A DNA stretch of 64,000 nt from Tamarix chinensis (lineage: Eukaryota > Streptophyta > Magnoliopsida > Caryophyllales > Tamaricaceae), in assembly GCA_030549775.1 (NCBI GenBank), contig CM060173.1, forward strand, positions 26,602,032-26,666,031, in the 5' to 3' direction. The notes under the pieces are model-generated. The model was not told where the DNA came from and ran no database searches. It was given only the letters and a program-made list of their open reading frames with translations. A program made the translations under genes and the position numbers. The stretch's first letter is position 1. Each line of letters starts with the position of its first letter. This document shows positions 23,177-34,598 of this stretch, in pieces.

Positions 23177-24463
23177 TGGTGTGGCTGTAGTCGGTACTCA
23201 ATTTAAATACTTTTATTATCAATTTTAGTATTAATAAATAAGGGTATTATTTTATACTGAGGATTAAAAGAGATCAACTTCATTTAGCTAGCTCACAAAT
23301 CATAAAATTAAAAAAAAAATCTATATCACACAAAAATAAATAATAAGAAAAACACAATTATGGGGTTTTAAAAAAATATAAAATAATAGAATAGAATAAA
23401 TAAAAGAAATTAATATAAATAATCGATGAATGAAAATATGATGAATGTGCTAGAAAAGTTAAAATCCACCACTATACTAGGTTGGAATATAATAATAATT
23501 TCTAAGTTATTTTTTAATCACAACAAAGAGACTGACCAAGTTATAAGCCAAAATCAGGTATATACATCTTGTATTACTTCCCTAAAATAATTAACACAAT
23601 AAAGTGCCAATATTAAATATTACTAAATTCTAGCAGTATAGTCGTAACAAGAGGCTCCTATATTTAACTAGATTTAAAGTATTAAGAACAAGTGGAAAGA
23701 TGCTAGTCTAAGTACCCAAACTAATACCTTAAGCGTGTCTAGTTGTATTCCTCTCCTTTGACCAATACTTACCTAAACATTCCACTACTCCAGTTTGAAT
23801 CACAAAACTATTAGATGAATTATAATCTAATCTAACTGCAATTTATACATATAAATTATAGCATCTTCATATATTTACCTAGCGAGCATAAAATCCTACA
23901 TATTGTCACTATGAGGAAGCTAGAACGAGGCATGCATCATATAAATCATATTTGGTAAAAGTACGTATATAAATGATAGCAATTAAAGTAGAGTCAAAGA
24001 ACAATTTCATGAAACAAAGAAAAATCTTGTTATATCTTAAACATAATCTAAGGTTCCAATCTATTTCCTAGTAATAAACAATTTTCCACTCATAATAAAT
24101 AAATAAATTGCACAAACATATATATTAAAAATATATATCATAAATAGAGAAAGAAATAACCAAAATTAAATGTGGATAAAAATTAAACAATTTATTAGGA
24201 TGAAAATTTGCTTAATTTTCTTTGAAATAAATTCTTTTGGTCTCTTTTTTTTCTCTTTCTCCTTTTCTTTGCATCCACCGGCTCTCCTATATTTTTGTGC
24301 CACTGTCATCTCCTTTTGATCTCTATGTGCATCTATTTTTTTCTCCTCTCTTATATTATCTCTTATCCTTTCTCCTCTCTTACTGTGTGTCATCCCCTCT
24401 TTGTTTCTTATTTTTGCATTTGTTCATGCCCTTCTTCTACATTTTAACTTGTCTGTCTCCTCT

Positions 24464-24484
24464 CTCTCTCTCTCTCTCTCTCTC
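24464..24484. repeat. (CT)n microsatellite
   Basis: About ten CT dinucleotides occur inside a wider pyrimidine-rich stretch of the Athila LTR. The 114-codon plus frame over it (24237-24581) is low complexity. Confidence 0.9.
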
Positions 24485-24547
24485 CCTTCTGTGCTCGTCA
24501 TGTCCTTATTATGATTTATGCCTCTCTATCTCCTCTCTGTCTCATTA

Positions 24548-26832
24548 TGTAACACCCCCAAAATTTACACATTTTTTTTAAAACAGTACTTATAAATTAA
24601 AACCATAAATTCTAGGGATGCTACCGCCACACTTTGTACCAGACCGGTTCACTCCTACCGTTCCAGTATCAAGTACTAAGGCTAGAGAAAAGCAACTCAT
24701 AATATTATTAAATAATCCAAATTCATAAATATGGGAATCGGGTATGCATACGTCTTTACATAATCCCAAAATACGAGAGTTAGTTTTTCAGAGAAAAGAG
24801 ATAACTACAATAATAAAATTGTTTTTGAAGTGCTAATCATAAATAAAGAAAATAGTAATAATAATCTCAATGGAAAGCGGACCATGTTGCTCTGAAACGG
24901 ATCCAGCCCAATCATCACTCGGCCCAACCTGATGTCCCATAGACATCGATAGCATCAAAATAAACATCTCCTACCTACACCAAGTCAGATGGGCCTTCTA
25001 CTTGTGGGAATGAGCAGGACCCATAAAAGGGGTGATCAGTACGCTATGTACTGAGTAAGGTAACTGATTACTAAGGCCAACACATAACCACATAGAATCA
25101 TACAGGATAATATTCAACTTATACTTTCAAGCCCACATATATAATGCATAAGGTCATATAGAAAAGTATACAACTTATAAATGATCAAGTCCACACATAA
25201 AGGCCCAAACAGTCCAAATTAATTATTTAATTAATATTTTTATCAAAATTTGGTACACACCATGCCTTTTATCAAATCCATGTAAGTATAGAAACACCCC
25301 ACTATTATTGTCGATGGGCCGGTCACTTGCGGGACAAAGTCTACACCACTATTATTCGTCGGTGGATCGGTCACTTGTGGGATAATAGTCCACACCAATA
25401 TTCCTTACTGGTGGATTAGCTGGTTCCTACTTACATGGTGTTCCACTGTAAGTAATTAGTATCTTTTAAGTGTTTTAGCAAACTCTGGTTTGTGTTTATT
25501 GAGCTCGAGTCTCCCCACTATTATTGCCGGTGGGCGGGAAAAGAAGGCTAAAAGGGAAAAGATGAAGAAAAAAGAGGGGAGGAGAAGGAGAAAAAGGAAA
25601 ATAAGGTTATGGTTCAGTAGAGGAGAATTAGTAGAAGTTTTTGGGTGGTGCAGAAGGTAGTAGAAGTGGCAGATGTTGTTTAAAGGCTGTGGGGTAAAAA
25701 AATTTGCGAGATGGATAGGGAACTTCACACTGCTATGGTGGCTCGTGCGAGAAGAATCGAAGGAGGTGGAGAGCTTAGTTAGCTAGAGTGTGATGTAGGG
25801 AAGAATTTGGGAGGCAGAGGTGGAGGTGAAGTTGACTAATAGCGGCGAACAACTCTTCTAAAGTCATGGTGGCACTTGGCTAGCGCTTAGGGTTTCAGGC
25901 AGAAAAGGTTTCAAAAACACCCACACTAGGGGTATTTATAGGGCTTAGATGGGTTGATAGGGTTTTGGAGGTTGGTAGGAATGTATTAGATGTTAGGTTT
26001 GGGGTGGTCGGTGATGTTAATCGGTCGGCAAATATTATGGTTTGGTCGAACATTCGCGAAGCAAAAGACAGAAAATGAGTGAGAGATAAGGGATGAGGAT
26101 TATACCAAGCTGATCTAAGAGTCAAGAGGGAGATAATGAGGGGAGAAACGGCCGGTCAAAACCCGCATGGCCGGCGTCACCATTTTCGGAGGTTAACAAT
26201 GCAGGTCAACAACGGAGCTGAAGGAGGAAGAAGGAAGGTTTGAACTGGGCGGCCGAGGAAAAGAAAGAAAAGGGAAGAACTGACCGACTGTCAACAGTTA
26301 TAATTCTTTCAATGAAATGCGGCGTCTTAGAGAAAATAGGAACAAAACGCAACATCTGGACGTCGCACAAAAGGAGAAAAGAAATGGCGCTGGGCCACGG
26401 AGGAAAAGAGAAAGGAAAAGAGGATTTGGGCCGCGTCCAGGCCCAATCCGGCAAGAGAAAAAGAAAAAGAAGAAAATAAAGAAAAAGAAGGAAAAATGAG
26501 GAAAGAAAAAACAAAAAGGAAAAAGGAAAAAAGGATAATTTAAGGTTTAAATAAATAAATTAGAATATTTTGAGTATTTAGAATAAAATATTTAATTAAA
26601 ATAATATTAAATTTTCTTATTAGGCTAATTTAGGGTTTTTAAAAGACTTTCCAAAATTCATTTTTAATTAGCCAAAATACCAATTTTTCCCTTATAAAAA
26701 TAATTATAAATTCTTTAATAATTTGCCCTAAATAAATCCTTCCTAATCCATATAAAATAATTAATTAAATTAATTCCCCAATAAATCCTTATTTAATTTT
26801 ATTTCTCAAATAAATATTTTTGGGGCATTTCA
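24548..26832 (-). mobile_element. E3: solo LTR (2285 bp), TSD CATTA
   Basis: Both termini and an exact 5-bp target-site duplication are visible: CATTA at 24543-24547 and again at 26833-26837. On the plus strand the element starts TGTAACACCCCCAAAATT and ends GGGGCATTTCA, so the sense strand is minus. It contains the family modules in order: pyrimidine-rich block (sense; 26550-26215), four CCACTATTATTGCCGGTGG-type units (25540-25296), the CAGTACGCTATGTACTG palindrome (25037-25053), and the 18-bp stem-loop (24675-24630). It lacks the AATTACC minisatellite of the 5.1-kb form. There is no internal coding region, hence a solo LTR or an LTR-only derivative. Confidence 0.9.
25296..25540. repeat. CCGGTCCACCGG/ATAATAGTGG units (4) in E3
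   Basis: Units lie near 25299, 25352, 25404 and 25516, reverse-oriented (CCACTATTATTGCCGGTGGGC in the best copy, first 20 bases). They are spaced 50-110 bp apart. Confidence 0.75.
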
Positions 26833-26837
26833 CATTA

Positions 26838-29246
26838 TGTCTGTCATCTCGTGTCTATCACCTCACCTCTCTCCTTTTCTTATTCTTCTCTCTTGGTTCC
26901 CATCCCCCTTTTGCCTTATTTCTTCTTTTTCTTGTTTTTTTCTCTTTACACCTCTTGTCATGCCTTGTCTCTTGTGCGCCACTTTTTTATATACTTAACT
27001 ACAAACTAACATTAAAAGAATTAATAAATAATCTTATACTTTAAACCCATTCATTTTATATCATGTTAGTTCAAATGAATAAGTATATAAGATTATTATC
27101 ACTTAAGCATAATTATAATTATCCTCATACATTATTCAAACAAAAGGCCAAAAATTAAGATTAAAAGGGTATAAAATATATAAAAATATGTACTCGTCAA
27201 TATCCTTATATTTAGCTTCTTACTTGTCCTCAAACAAGATATGATTTGAACTGAAGAAAATAATAAAAATAAAAATAACTAGTCATTTTCGTTGGTCTCA
27301 CGACTGCATTTAGTATGTGCAACAAGCTCTTTAAACCCTTAGGTCACCCTTAGAGGATGAGTAAGGTCTCGTGAGGGTTACACAGATGATTTACCTACAA
27401 AATCACACATAATTCAAATAGAAAAATAAAATAAAAGCACACCTAACATCTTTAACTAATGTTGTCTCATAATATTTTACTTTCATAACACCAAGATTAG
27501 AACTCAACAAAGATTTATTCATTGGGAAATTTAAAGTGTTAATTTCAATGTCTAATTCACACATAAATATGACAGATATGGATAGAGTAATAATATGTAT
27601 GAAAATTTTACCATATCTTAGTCATATCAAGATCTATCCTCACTATAGATACCCTCTATTTCTCTCTCTCAGTTTCATGGCTACAATTGTATAAAAACAC
27701 TCAAGTATGTGAGATAAGATGATAAAAATAACAAGAGACTCACATATATCAACAAAGAATCTCATACTTTTGTGAATAAAAACCTCATGATGGATATCAA
27801 ATACCAGCCAAATAGACCAAACCATATACTTAACTCTTGTGAATAATCTCCATCAAATCAAAGATTGCATATCTCAAGAATAAAATAGGACTTACTTATA
27901 AGTTGTAATAGGGTTACGGTATAAAAGGTACAGAGTATTATAGGATTATGGTGTTAAAAGACCAAGAACAAGTAGAAATCTAAAAATTAGATGAAATATA
28001 AGCACCAACTCCACATCGATGATGATTAATAATACACATCTCAACTTTAACAGCGAACTATAATAATGAGATAATCAAAAAATTAGAACATGAATAGAAC
28101 TTTCTCAAAATTATCTCCATATCTTCATCTTTCCCTTATGTTGTATCATATTCTTCTTTTTATTCTTTTTTTCATTCATCATTTTTTTAGTTTTTTTTAA
28201 ACAAAGAAAACCGATGACTAAACAATGACTATATATATTTGTGTCTCCCTCGCCAAACATAACAAAATTATTTCTTAACATAAATACATATATTTCTTCC
28301 ATATACTATCACATGCACAAACACTTTATGTCTAAATATAATGAATTGATCCTTTTACACTAGCTCTAGGAAAGGGTAAGGGTAGGTCCCAAGGGTTATT
28401 TAATGTGGGAAATGAAGAAAAATATACAGTTCATGTATAGGGTAAGGGTTACTATAGGGCGTATGTCCCGTGTATACAAATTAGAACTCCATCTATTTGG
28501 TTATATGGTGGAAACTCCTATATTGCCTTTATTATTTTCTCAATAAGAGTATGTTTTGACTATAAGCTTCGATTAGTACAGGAGTAAGTTCTAGTAATCT
28601 ATAGAGTCCGTTACAAGAGATATGGCCAGTAATTTTATCAAAGCAATTAAATATATATAAGATTTATAAAGAAAATTTAAAGCCAAGACATATAGATTAT
28701 TTCATGTGAATTTAGTCAAAAAAGAAAGGCATATATGACTCAAAAGCTCACTATGGAACGTGATAAATCTCAACTACCATATCCATGGTTAGAAAATCAT
28801 ACATATTCTTACTCCATTCATATTCAGACATGTAGATATGTGTTTCCTACTTTGAAATTAAAAACAATCCATTCATGTTATCTCGGTTTTGTGATCATCT
28901 TTTAGTTAGATTTTAAATATATATTCATCATTAACTAGTTAAGGATTCCTAAGAATCTAAATACACCAAAAAAACATATATAAAAAATATGCATGATTAT
29001 ATTATATTTTATTTTTTAACTTTTCTCTGTAAAAAAAATACACTAAAACACGCAAGCACACAAAAACACTCACACCCCCACACTTAAATAACATATTTTT
29101 CTCAATGTGTAGAGAAATAAAGAAAGATGTAATTATAAGTATGGAGATAAGGAAAAAAAAATAAAAGGTAGAAAACTCCCCCATCACATTGGGTTGCCTC
29201 CCAAGCAATACTTGTTTTTATGTCTTCAACCTAAAGTGATCTAAGT
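26838..29246 (-). other. Rest of Athila LTR and 3' untranslated region, no gene
   Basis: Up to 27199 this is LTR. From 27200 a decayed polypurine tract is seen on the minus strand (AAATATAAGGATAT), preceded by TTGAGGACAAGTAAG, the usual Athila/Tat pre-PPT wording (GAGGACAAGCAAAAG). Between 27250 and 29246 the sequence is AT-rich and I see no env-like frame, RNA gene or nested element. Confidence 0.55.
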
Positions 29247-29873
29247 TTACTCAGTCAAGGTGTGTACTTCATGCAATTGCACCTCTTCAACATTATGCCT
29301 TGTGAATGGCTCATAGTAGGATTTAAGCTTGTGATCGTTTACCTTGAATTCATTTCCCATCTTCTCACTTCTGATTTGTATAGTACCATGATGGAAAGCA
29401 TGAGTAACAATAAAAGGACTAACCCATCTAGAATGCAACTTACCTACGAATAAGCAAAGCCAAGAATGATAGAGTAACACTTTGTGGGCCACAACAAATT
29501 ACTTTCCACAAATCATCTTATCAAGAAAAGCTTTTGTCTTTTCTTTGTATAACATAAAACTTTCAAATGCATCATCTCTTATCTCTTCCAGATCATGAAA
29601 TTGTAGCTTCCTATGTGTTCTAGTGGAGTCTATAATCATGTTTAGGTTCTTTATATCCCACCATGCCTTGTATTCAAGCTCCATAAGTAGATGACATGAT
29701 TTTCCATAAACAAGCCGAAAGGGATACATACCTATGGGCATTTTATAGGCAGTCTTATAAGCCCATAAGGCATCATCCAACCTTTGGGTCAAATCCTTTC
29801 TATTTAGGCTTATGGTCTTCTCTAGTATCTTCTTGATTTTTTGGTTAGAGACTTCTACTTTGTAATCCCCCAA
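29247..29873 (-). pseudogene. Athila integrase, C-terminal half
   Basis: 29873-29499 is open for 124 codons: EVSNQKIKKILEKTI, LDDALWAYKTAYKMPIGMYP, RLVYGKSCHLLMELEYKA, the conserved end of the Athila integrase core ([39 protein letters not shown]). After a frame change, 29492-29247 holds the C-terminal domain: KVLLYHSWLCLF, GKLHSRWVSPFIV, HGTIQI, NEFKVNDHKLKSYYEP, matching the GKLxSRWxGPFxV motif. At 29861 the frame is broken by solo LTR E4. The interrupted codons continue at 31265. Confidence 0.85.
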
Positions 29874-30439
29874 AAATTTTGAAAGCCTATAATTTATTAA
29901 ATTACTTTTATTAGGGATAATTTAACTCTTAAACTTATTTAATTTAATTACATTGAGGATTTTGCCTTTTAAATTTATTTAGCTTAATTATTTTGTGGGT
30001 TTTAAGTATACCAAATTAGATGTGAATGTTTAATAAATTAAAATAAATAAATTTCTATTTTATCATACTCATTTTATTTAAATAAGGTTCAAACCAATAT
30101 TTTTCTAAAAGCTACCTTTTTAAACTAATATAATAAGATATATTAAGATAAATTACTAAAATTTTAATTATCTACTAAAAATACTATAACTCACCCCATA
30201 AGTCATTTTTATTATTTTCTTCCCTAATTATTTTCCTTAATCCTTTTTTCTCCCCTATTTTCCTTTTCTCTTTTTCTCTCCCCCCTCCTTTCTCCCTTCT
30301 CTCCCCCATTTCCCCTGACTAGGCCAGCCCACCGGCCCAGATCAGTTTTCTCCCCCCCGTCTCGCACGCTAGGCCACCCAGCTCCCTCCTTCGCCCGAAC
30401 CGCCCGGCCGGTCACCCTTTCTTTTTTCTTTTCTCCCCT

Positions 30440-30515
30440 GGAATAACCGGTCCACCGGCTATAATAGTGGTCAGGCACGTTTTGCCCTGCATGACCGGTC
30501 CACCGACTATAATAG
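30440..30515. repeat. CCGGTCCACCGG/ATAATAGTGG units (2) in E4
   Basis: Two units are about 51 bp apart, ACCGGTCCACCGGCTATAAT and ACCGGTCCACCGACTATAAT, each followed by AGTGG. CAGGCACGTTTTGCCCTG lies between them. Confidence 0.85.
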
Positions 30516-31112
30516 TGGGGTTTCGGCACTCACATGAATTGATAAAGACTATGATGTGAATCGACTATATTTACCAGAGATCTAAAGAATAAGTCTATCC
30601 GGACCATAGCTAGCCTTTATCATCTATTTTACTATATGTTGCTCACGTGATTATGCCATGTATACCTTGTTGTGTGATTTGTATGCTGGCCTTAGCGCAT
30701 CTGTTACCCTACTCAGTACGTAGCGTACTGACCACCTGTTTCATGGGTGCTGCTCATTTCCACGAGTAGAGGACCCACCTGAGTTTGTGCAGGTAGGAGA
30801 TGGTATATTCGATGCCTACGACTCTTACGAGGCATCGAGCGAGGCTGAGAGTTGAGCCTAGACTTGGCCTGGGGATCGAGATCGACATGGCCGGACTCTC
30901 CTTTTCATCTTGTTTTACCCTGTATCGTTTTATTGTATTTCTGTTATGTCGTACGATACTTTATGTTCCTTGAGAACCTTGTCTATGTACCCCTTTGGCG
31001 TGTAAACCTTTTTATGCGTACTCTGAATTTTATATTGTGAATTATTTAACTTCCTTATGAATCCTTGTTTTAAGTATTAGCTTTTGTTTGATGGTAATCC
31101 ATTTAGCCTTAG

Positions 31113-31158
31113 CACTCGGTACTGGAACGGTAGGAGTGAACCGGTCTGGTACTGAGTG
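31113..31158 (+). other. Conserved LTR stem-loop (E4 copy)
   Basis: CACTCGGTACTGGAACGG (31113-31130) can pair with CCGGTCTGGTACTGAGTG (31141-31158). By hand this gives 14 Watson-Crick pairs, 3 G-U pairs and 1 mismatch, with a 10-nt loop TAGGAGTGAA. The flanks TTAGCCTTAG and TGGCGGTAAT are kept in the other copies (24630-24675, 42637-42682, 44957-44999, 55024-55069). It lies about 100 bp from the LTR 3' end. Confidence 0.7.
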
Positions 31159-31264
31159 TGGCGGTAATATCCCCATAATTCACAGTTTTCTTATTTCGCT
31201 TCCATTACTTCTTTCATTTAAAAAGAAATTTTTTAGCAATGAATTTTGAGGGTGTTACATACTT

Positions 31265-31645
31265 GCCCACTAGCTTTAGAGTGATAGGGTGTAAAAACTT
31301 TATGTGTAACCCTATACTTATATAGGAAAGCTTCAATCATCATTTACAAAATTCTGATCCTCCATCACTAATGATCACACTGAGCATACTATACCTAGAA
31401 AATATATGAGATTGGAGGAAACATGCACCTACAATAGAATAATTAGTACATATGGAAATTGCTTCCACCCATTTTGAAACATAATCCACAGTAAGAATAA
31501 TATGAAAATACCCCTTAGAAGATGGAAATGGATCCATAAAATCAATACCCCACACATCAAAAATTTCTACAACTATAGTAGAGGTTAAGGGAATTTGATC
31601 TTTAGGACCAATGTTATATGATCTTTCGCATCTATCACACATCAT
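31265..31645 (-). pseudogene. Athila integrase, N-terminal/core part
   Basis: 31645-31340 is open for 101 codons: MCDRCERSYNIGPKDQIPL, FDVWGIDFMDPFPSSKGY, ILTVDYVSKWVEAI, VIISDGGSEFC. This is the end of the HHCC finger (CDxCQR) and the first two acidic positions of the catalytic core (GIDFMGPF, SDxGxHF). From 31339 to 31265 the frame is shifted but continues to the E4 insertion point. Upstream, 31646-31860 holds only broken remnants of the finger region. Confidence 0.8.
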
Positions 31646-31867
31646 GCAATAAGTGTTAGCATCTCTAAATAGTGTAGGCTAATAAAAACTAGCTTCAAGA
31701 ACCTTGAAGGAAGTCTTTTTAGCATCAAAGTGTCCTCCACAATGTAAATTATAACAATGTGTTGAAATATGCTCAAATTCATAATCATTCACACATCTCC
31801 TCACTATACCATGAGTACCAATTTCCACAAATAAGGGTCATCCCAAACATATTGGTATACCTCCTTT

Positions 31868-32350
31868 CTAATTTGTGGATAGCTTATAAGTAACAAGATA
31901 GTTCACAATATCTGCAAAACATGGTGTACTTATCTCTATCTTGAAGAGATGCTCATTCAAGAAATTCCCAATTAATGATATAGGTTCACCATCTTGAATC
32001 ATGTAGCTCAAATGATCGGCTACTACTTTTTTTATCCCTTTCTTGTCCTTAATCTCCTTATCAAACTCTTGTAGCAAGAGAACCTACCTTATCAACCGGG
32101 ACTTTGCTTCCTTTTTAGATAATAAATACTTCAACACTTTATGATTAGTAAAAATGATAACTTTAGTTTGAATTAAATATGGTCTAAATTTTTTAAGAGA
32201 AAATACCATTAGTAACAATTCTTTCTCGATAATGGAGTAATTCAACTGAGCATCATTATAAGTCCTTGAAGTGTAATAGATAACATATGGCTTTTTATCC
32301 TTTTGGTGTACTAAGACTACACCAATCGCATAGTTAGAGGCATAACACAT
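31868..32350 (-). pseudogene. Athila RNase H and connection remnant
   Basis: 32350-32084 is open for 88 codons: CYASNYAIGVVLVHQKDKK (CDASDYAVGAVLGQ in relatives, so the first catalytic Asp is Tyr here), SRTYNDAQLNYSIIEKELL with the Glu kept, and FTNHKVLKYLLSKKEAKSR (TDHxAL, Asp changed to Asn). 32077-31868 continues LQEFDKEIKDKKGIKKVVADHLS, the usual link to integrase. RNase H removes RNA from the RNA:DNA hybrid; with two catalytic Asp replaced this copy is dead. Confidence 0.8.
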
Positions 32351-32359
32351 GATCCCAAG

Positions 32360-33270
32360 TGGTAGGAACCAATCTAGAGTGCTAGGAGCCTTTTGAGTTC
32401 ATCGAATGCTTTTTTACTTACTTTGAACAAAAGACACATCCTTCTACAAAAGGTATGTCAATGGTCGTGCTTTGCTAGATAAGTCCTTCATGAACTATCA
32501 ATAGAAGCCTGCATGTCCAAAAAAGAACACACCTTTCTCAAATAAATAGGAAAGGGTAAGTAGCACAAACCATCTATCTTATTTTTCCAACCTCTAGCCC
32601 CTTAGATGAGACAATACAAGTACAATTCCTTGTGTCACCATAAAATTATGTTTTCCTAATTAAGTACAAGGTTAGTTTCTTTGCATCATTTCAAAATTAA
32701 AGTTAGATTGTTAAGGCAAGAATCATATGTATCGCCAAAGATACTAAAAATCATTTATACCAACCTCAATAATCTTCTCAATGTAATTAGAGAAAATACT
32801 AGCCATACATATTTGGAATGTACCAAGGGCGTTACATAGCTCAAAGGGCATGCATCGATAAGTGAATGTGCCAAATAGGCATGTGAAGGTTGTCTTCTCT
32901 TGATCCTCCTCTGCTATGTGAATTTGGTTGTAACTAGAGTACACATCAAGGAAGCAATAATAGGAATGACCAGCCAATCTCTCGAGTAGTTTATCAATAA
33001 ATGGTTATGGGAAGTGGTCTTTTTCCTTTTGCATCATTCAACTTCCTAGTCACTATTTTTTGTGGGATAAACTTATTCTCTTCGTTCTTCACTATAGTGA
33101 CCCCTGACTTTTTAGGTACCATCTGAATATGCACCACCCATTTAGAATCAAAGATTAGGTAGATGACTCAGCAATTCAAAAGCTTGATGAGTTCCTTCTT
33201 TACTACTTCCATTATAGGAGGATTAAGCCTGTCTTGAGGTTATCTAGTTAGATTAGCTCCTTCTTCAAGA
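32360..33270 (-). pseudogene. Athila reverse transcriptase remnant
   Basis: 32977-32744 is open for 77 codons: FLDVYSSYNQIHIAEEDQEK, TTFTCLFGTFTYRCMPFELC, and IEVGINDF. The catalytic YxDD-type box (FMDDF in this lineage) is INDF, with the first Asp changed to Asn at 32753-32755. MPFGLCNAP is MPFELCNAL. The fingers region (33000-33260) and the thumb (32360-32740) are readable only across stops and frameshifts. Confidence 0.8.
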
Positions 33271-33692
33271 AGTATGCAATGAATGCACATGGTAGGACTT
33301 ATCCCTTTAATATCTACTAACATCCATCTAATAGTTGTTTTGTGACCTCCAAGGACTTCCAATAACTTGCTTTCTTATTCCTTTTTTAACTTTGAAGATA
33401 TGATCACCGGAAGGGTCTCGCTATCTCCTAAGTATGAATACTTAAAATGATATGGTATTGTCTTGAGCTCTAATATAGGGGACTAAATCACAGAAGGTAT
33501 AGGGTTGTTAGTAGCTAAAGCAATCAAAAAAGGAGGGGATCCATACTGATATGGAGGGTTTTCCTCCATGTGTTTCACGATATGCACAAGATGTAGGGAA
33601 AGTACTATCTTTATCTCCTCTTCCCCTTTCTCATCCAGCCCTAATAGTTTCATAAGTGTGGTTGCTAATGGATCATCTTGATCCTCCTCAAA

Positions 33693-34336
33693 TTAATCAT
33701 GTGCCAAAAATTCAATGGTGTCAATAGTAAAACAAGAATGGTCATCTATAAGGTACCTCATGACCTCAAAGATATTGAAGCTTATGACTTCTCCATCAAA
33801 ATCCATAGTGAGAGAACTAGTATGAATGTCTATATTTGTGCGAGCGGTACTTGTGAAGGGCCTTCCTAAGAGTAATGACATTGAACTTAAGCCACTTTCA
33901 TCAATATCCAAAACATAGAAGTCTGTTACAAATATAAGTATACCAACCTACATATGAACATCTTCTACAAGCTTCTTAAGGAATCCATTAGAATGAATAG
34001 CAAGCTAAATGATAACATGATCATTCTTAAGGTCTCCTAAACCTAAAGATGCATAAATAGAATATGGCATGAAATTAATAGATGCACCTAGGTCTAGTAT
34101 GACATTTTCAAACCTATTACTGCCAATTACACATGGAATAGTAAAGCTTCCAGGATCTTTACATTTTGGGGTAACTTCCTTTGTATGAAAATAGATAGTT
34201 TCTCACTCATTCTAACCACTTCCTTCTCCCGTAATCTATTCCTTATAGTGCATAACTCCTTTAACAACTTTACATATTTAGGCACTTGCTTAATATCTTC
34301 TAGGAGTGGGATGTTGATTTGCACCTTTTTGAACAT
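33693..34336 (-). pseudogene. Athila aspartic protease and flanking region
   Basis: 34336-34127 is open (FKKVQINIPLLEDIKQVPKY), the segment before the protease. The protease follows across a frame change: VILDLGASINFMPYSIYASL (34108-34050), with the active-site D-x-G replaced by the lineage-typical DLGAS. 33911-33693 then reads SSMSLLLGRPFTSTARTNID and MDFDGEVISFNIFEVMRY, the C-terminal part. It normally processes the polyprotein. Confidence 0.85.
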
Positions 34337-34598
34337 ATCTAATATAGCTTAATAACTCTCATCCTTCTTTGATTTGGATAGCCTACTAGGAAAAGTAGCA
34401 GCAAAAATAGGGTTATAAATAAATAAATATAAATAAAAAATTGGAATGGTAGAGGATTTACCATTCAAAGAACTCTCAAATTTCAGCTAAATATTGGGTC
34501 GGTCAACTGATTATCTATTTCTGCTCCTATTCTCTTACCTTTGCATGATCTCCCCTTCTTTTGTTGTTGGATATACTTCCAATTACTCTAAATTCACC

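Larger units (their letters stand above)
23177..27199 (-). mobile_element. Athila 3' LTR (about 1.7 kb) carrying solo LTR E3
   Basis: The outer 0.35 kb (23177-23535) matches the right-hand LTR fragment 36276-36614, including TGGTGTGGTTGTAGT-like ends, a poly(A)/AAATAATAAGAAAAAC stretch and CCACCACTATACTAGGT. The inner end is CGTCA at 27199, next to a decayed purine tract. Subtracting E3 and one TSD copy leaves about 1.73 kb. Inside are an (CT)n run at 24464-24484 and CT-rich sequence on both sides of E3 (24237-24547, 26838-26990). Confidence 0.75.
29861..31259 (+). mobile_element. E4: solo LTR (1399 bp) inside the Athila integrase, TSD TACTT
   Basis: It starts TGTAATCCCCCAAAAATT at 29861 and ends GAGGGTGTTACA at 31259. 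The exact duplication TACTT is at 29856-29860 and 31260-31264. Removing the element and one TSD copy restores the reading frame across a conserved integrase motif, an independent check of the boundaries. Modules: AT-rich start, short pyrimidine block (30220-30430), two CCGGTCCACCGGCTATAATA units (30440-30515), CAGTACGTAGCGTACTG palindrome (30714-30730), stem-loop (31113-31158). It is the shortest member of the family in this window. Confidence 0.93.

Noticed and set aside
24237..24581. 114-codon plus frame with apparent membrane segments
   Set aside because: It is a CT-rich stretch of the Athila LTR containing a (CT)n run. The Leu/Ser/Phe-rich translation is expected from composition, and the frame runs into E3.
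27200..29246. Possible Athila env-like ORF
   Set aside because: The position is right, but I found no frame with a signal peptide, transmembrane segment or family wording. Only short AT-rich frames are present.
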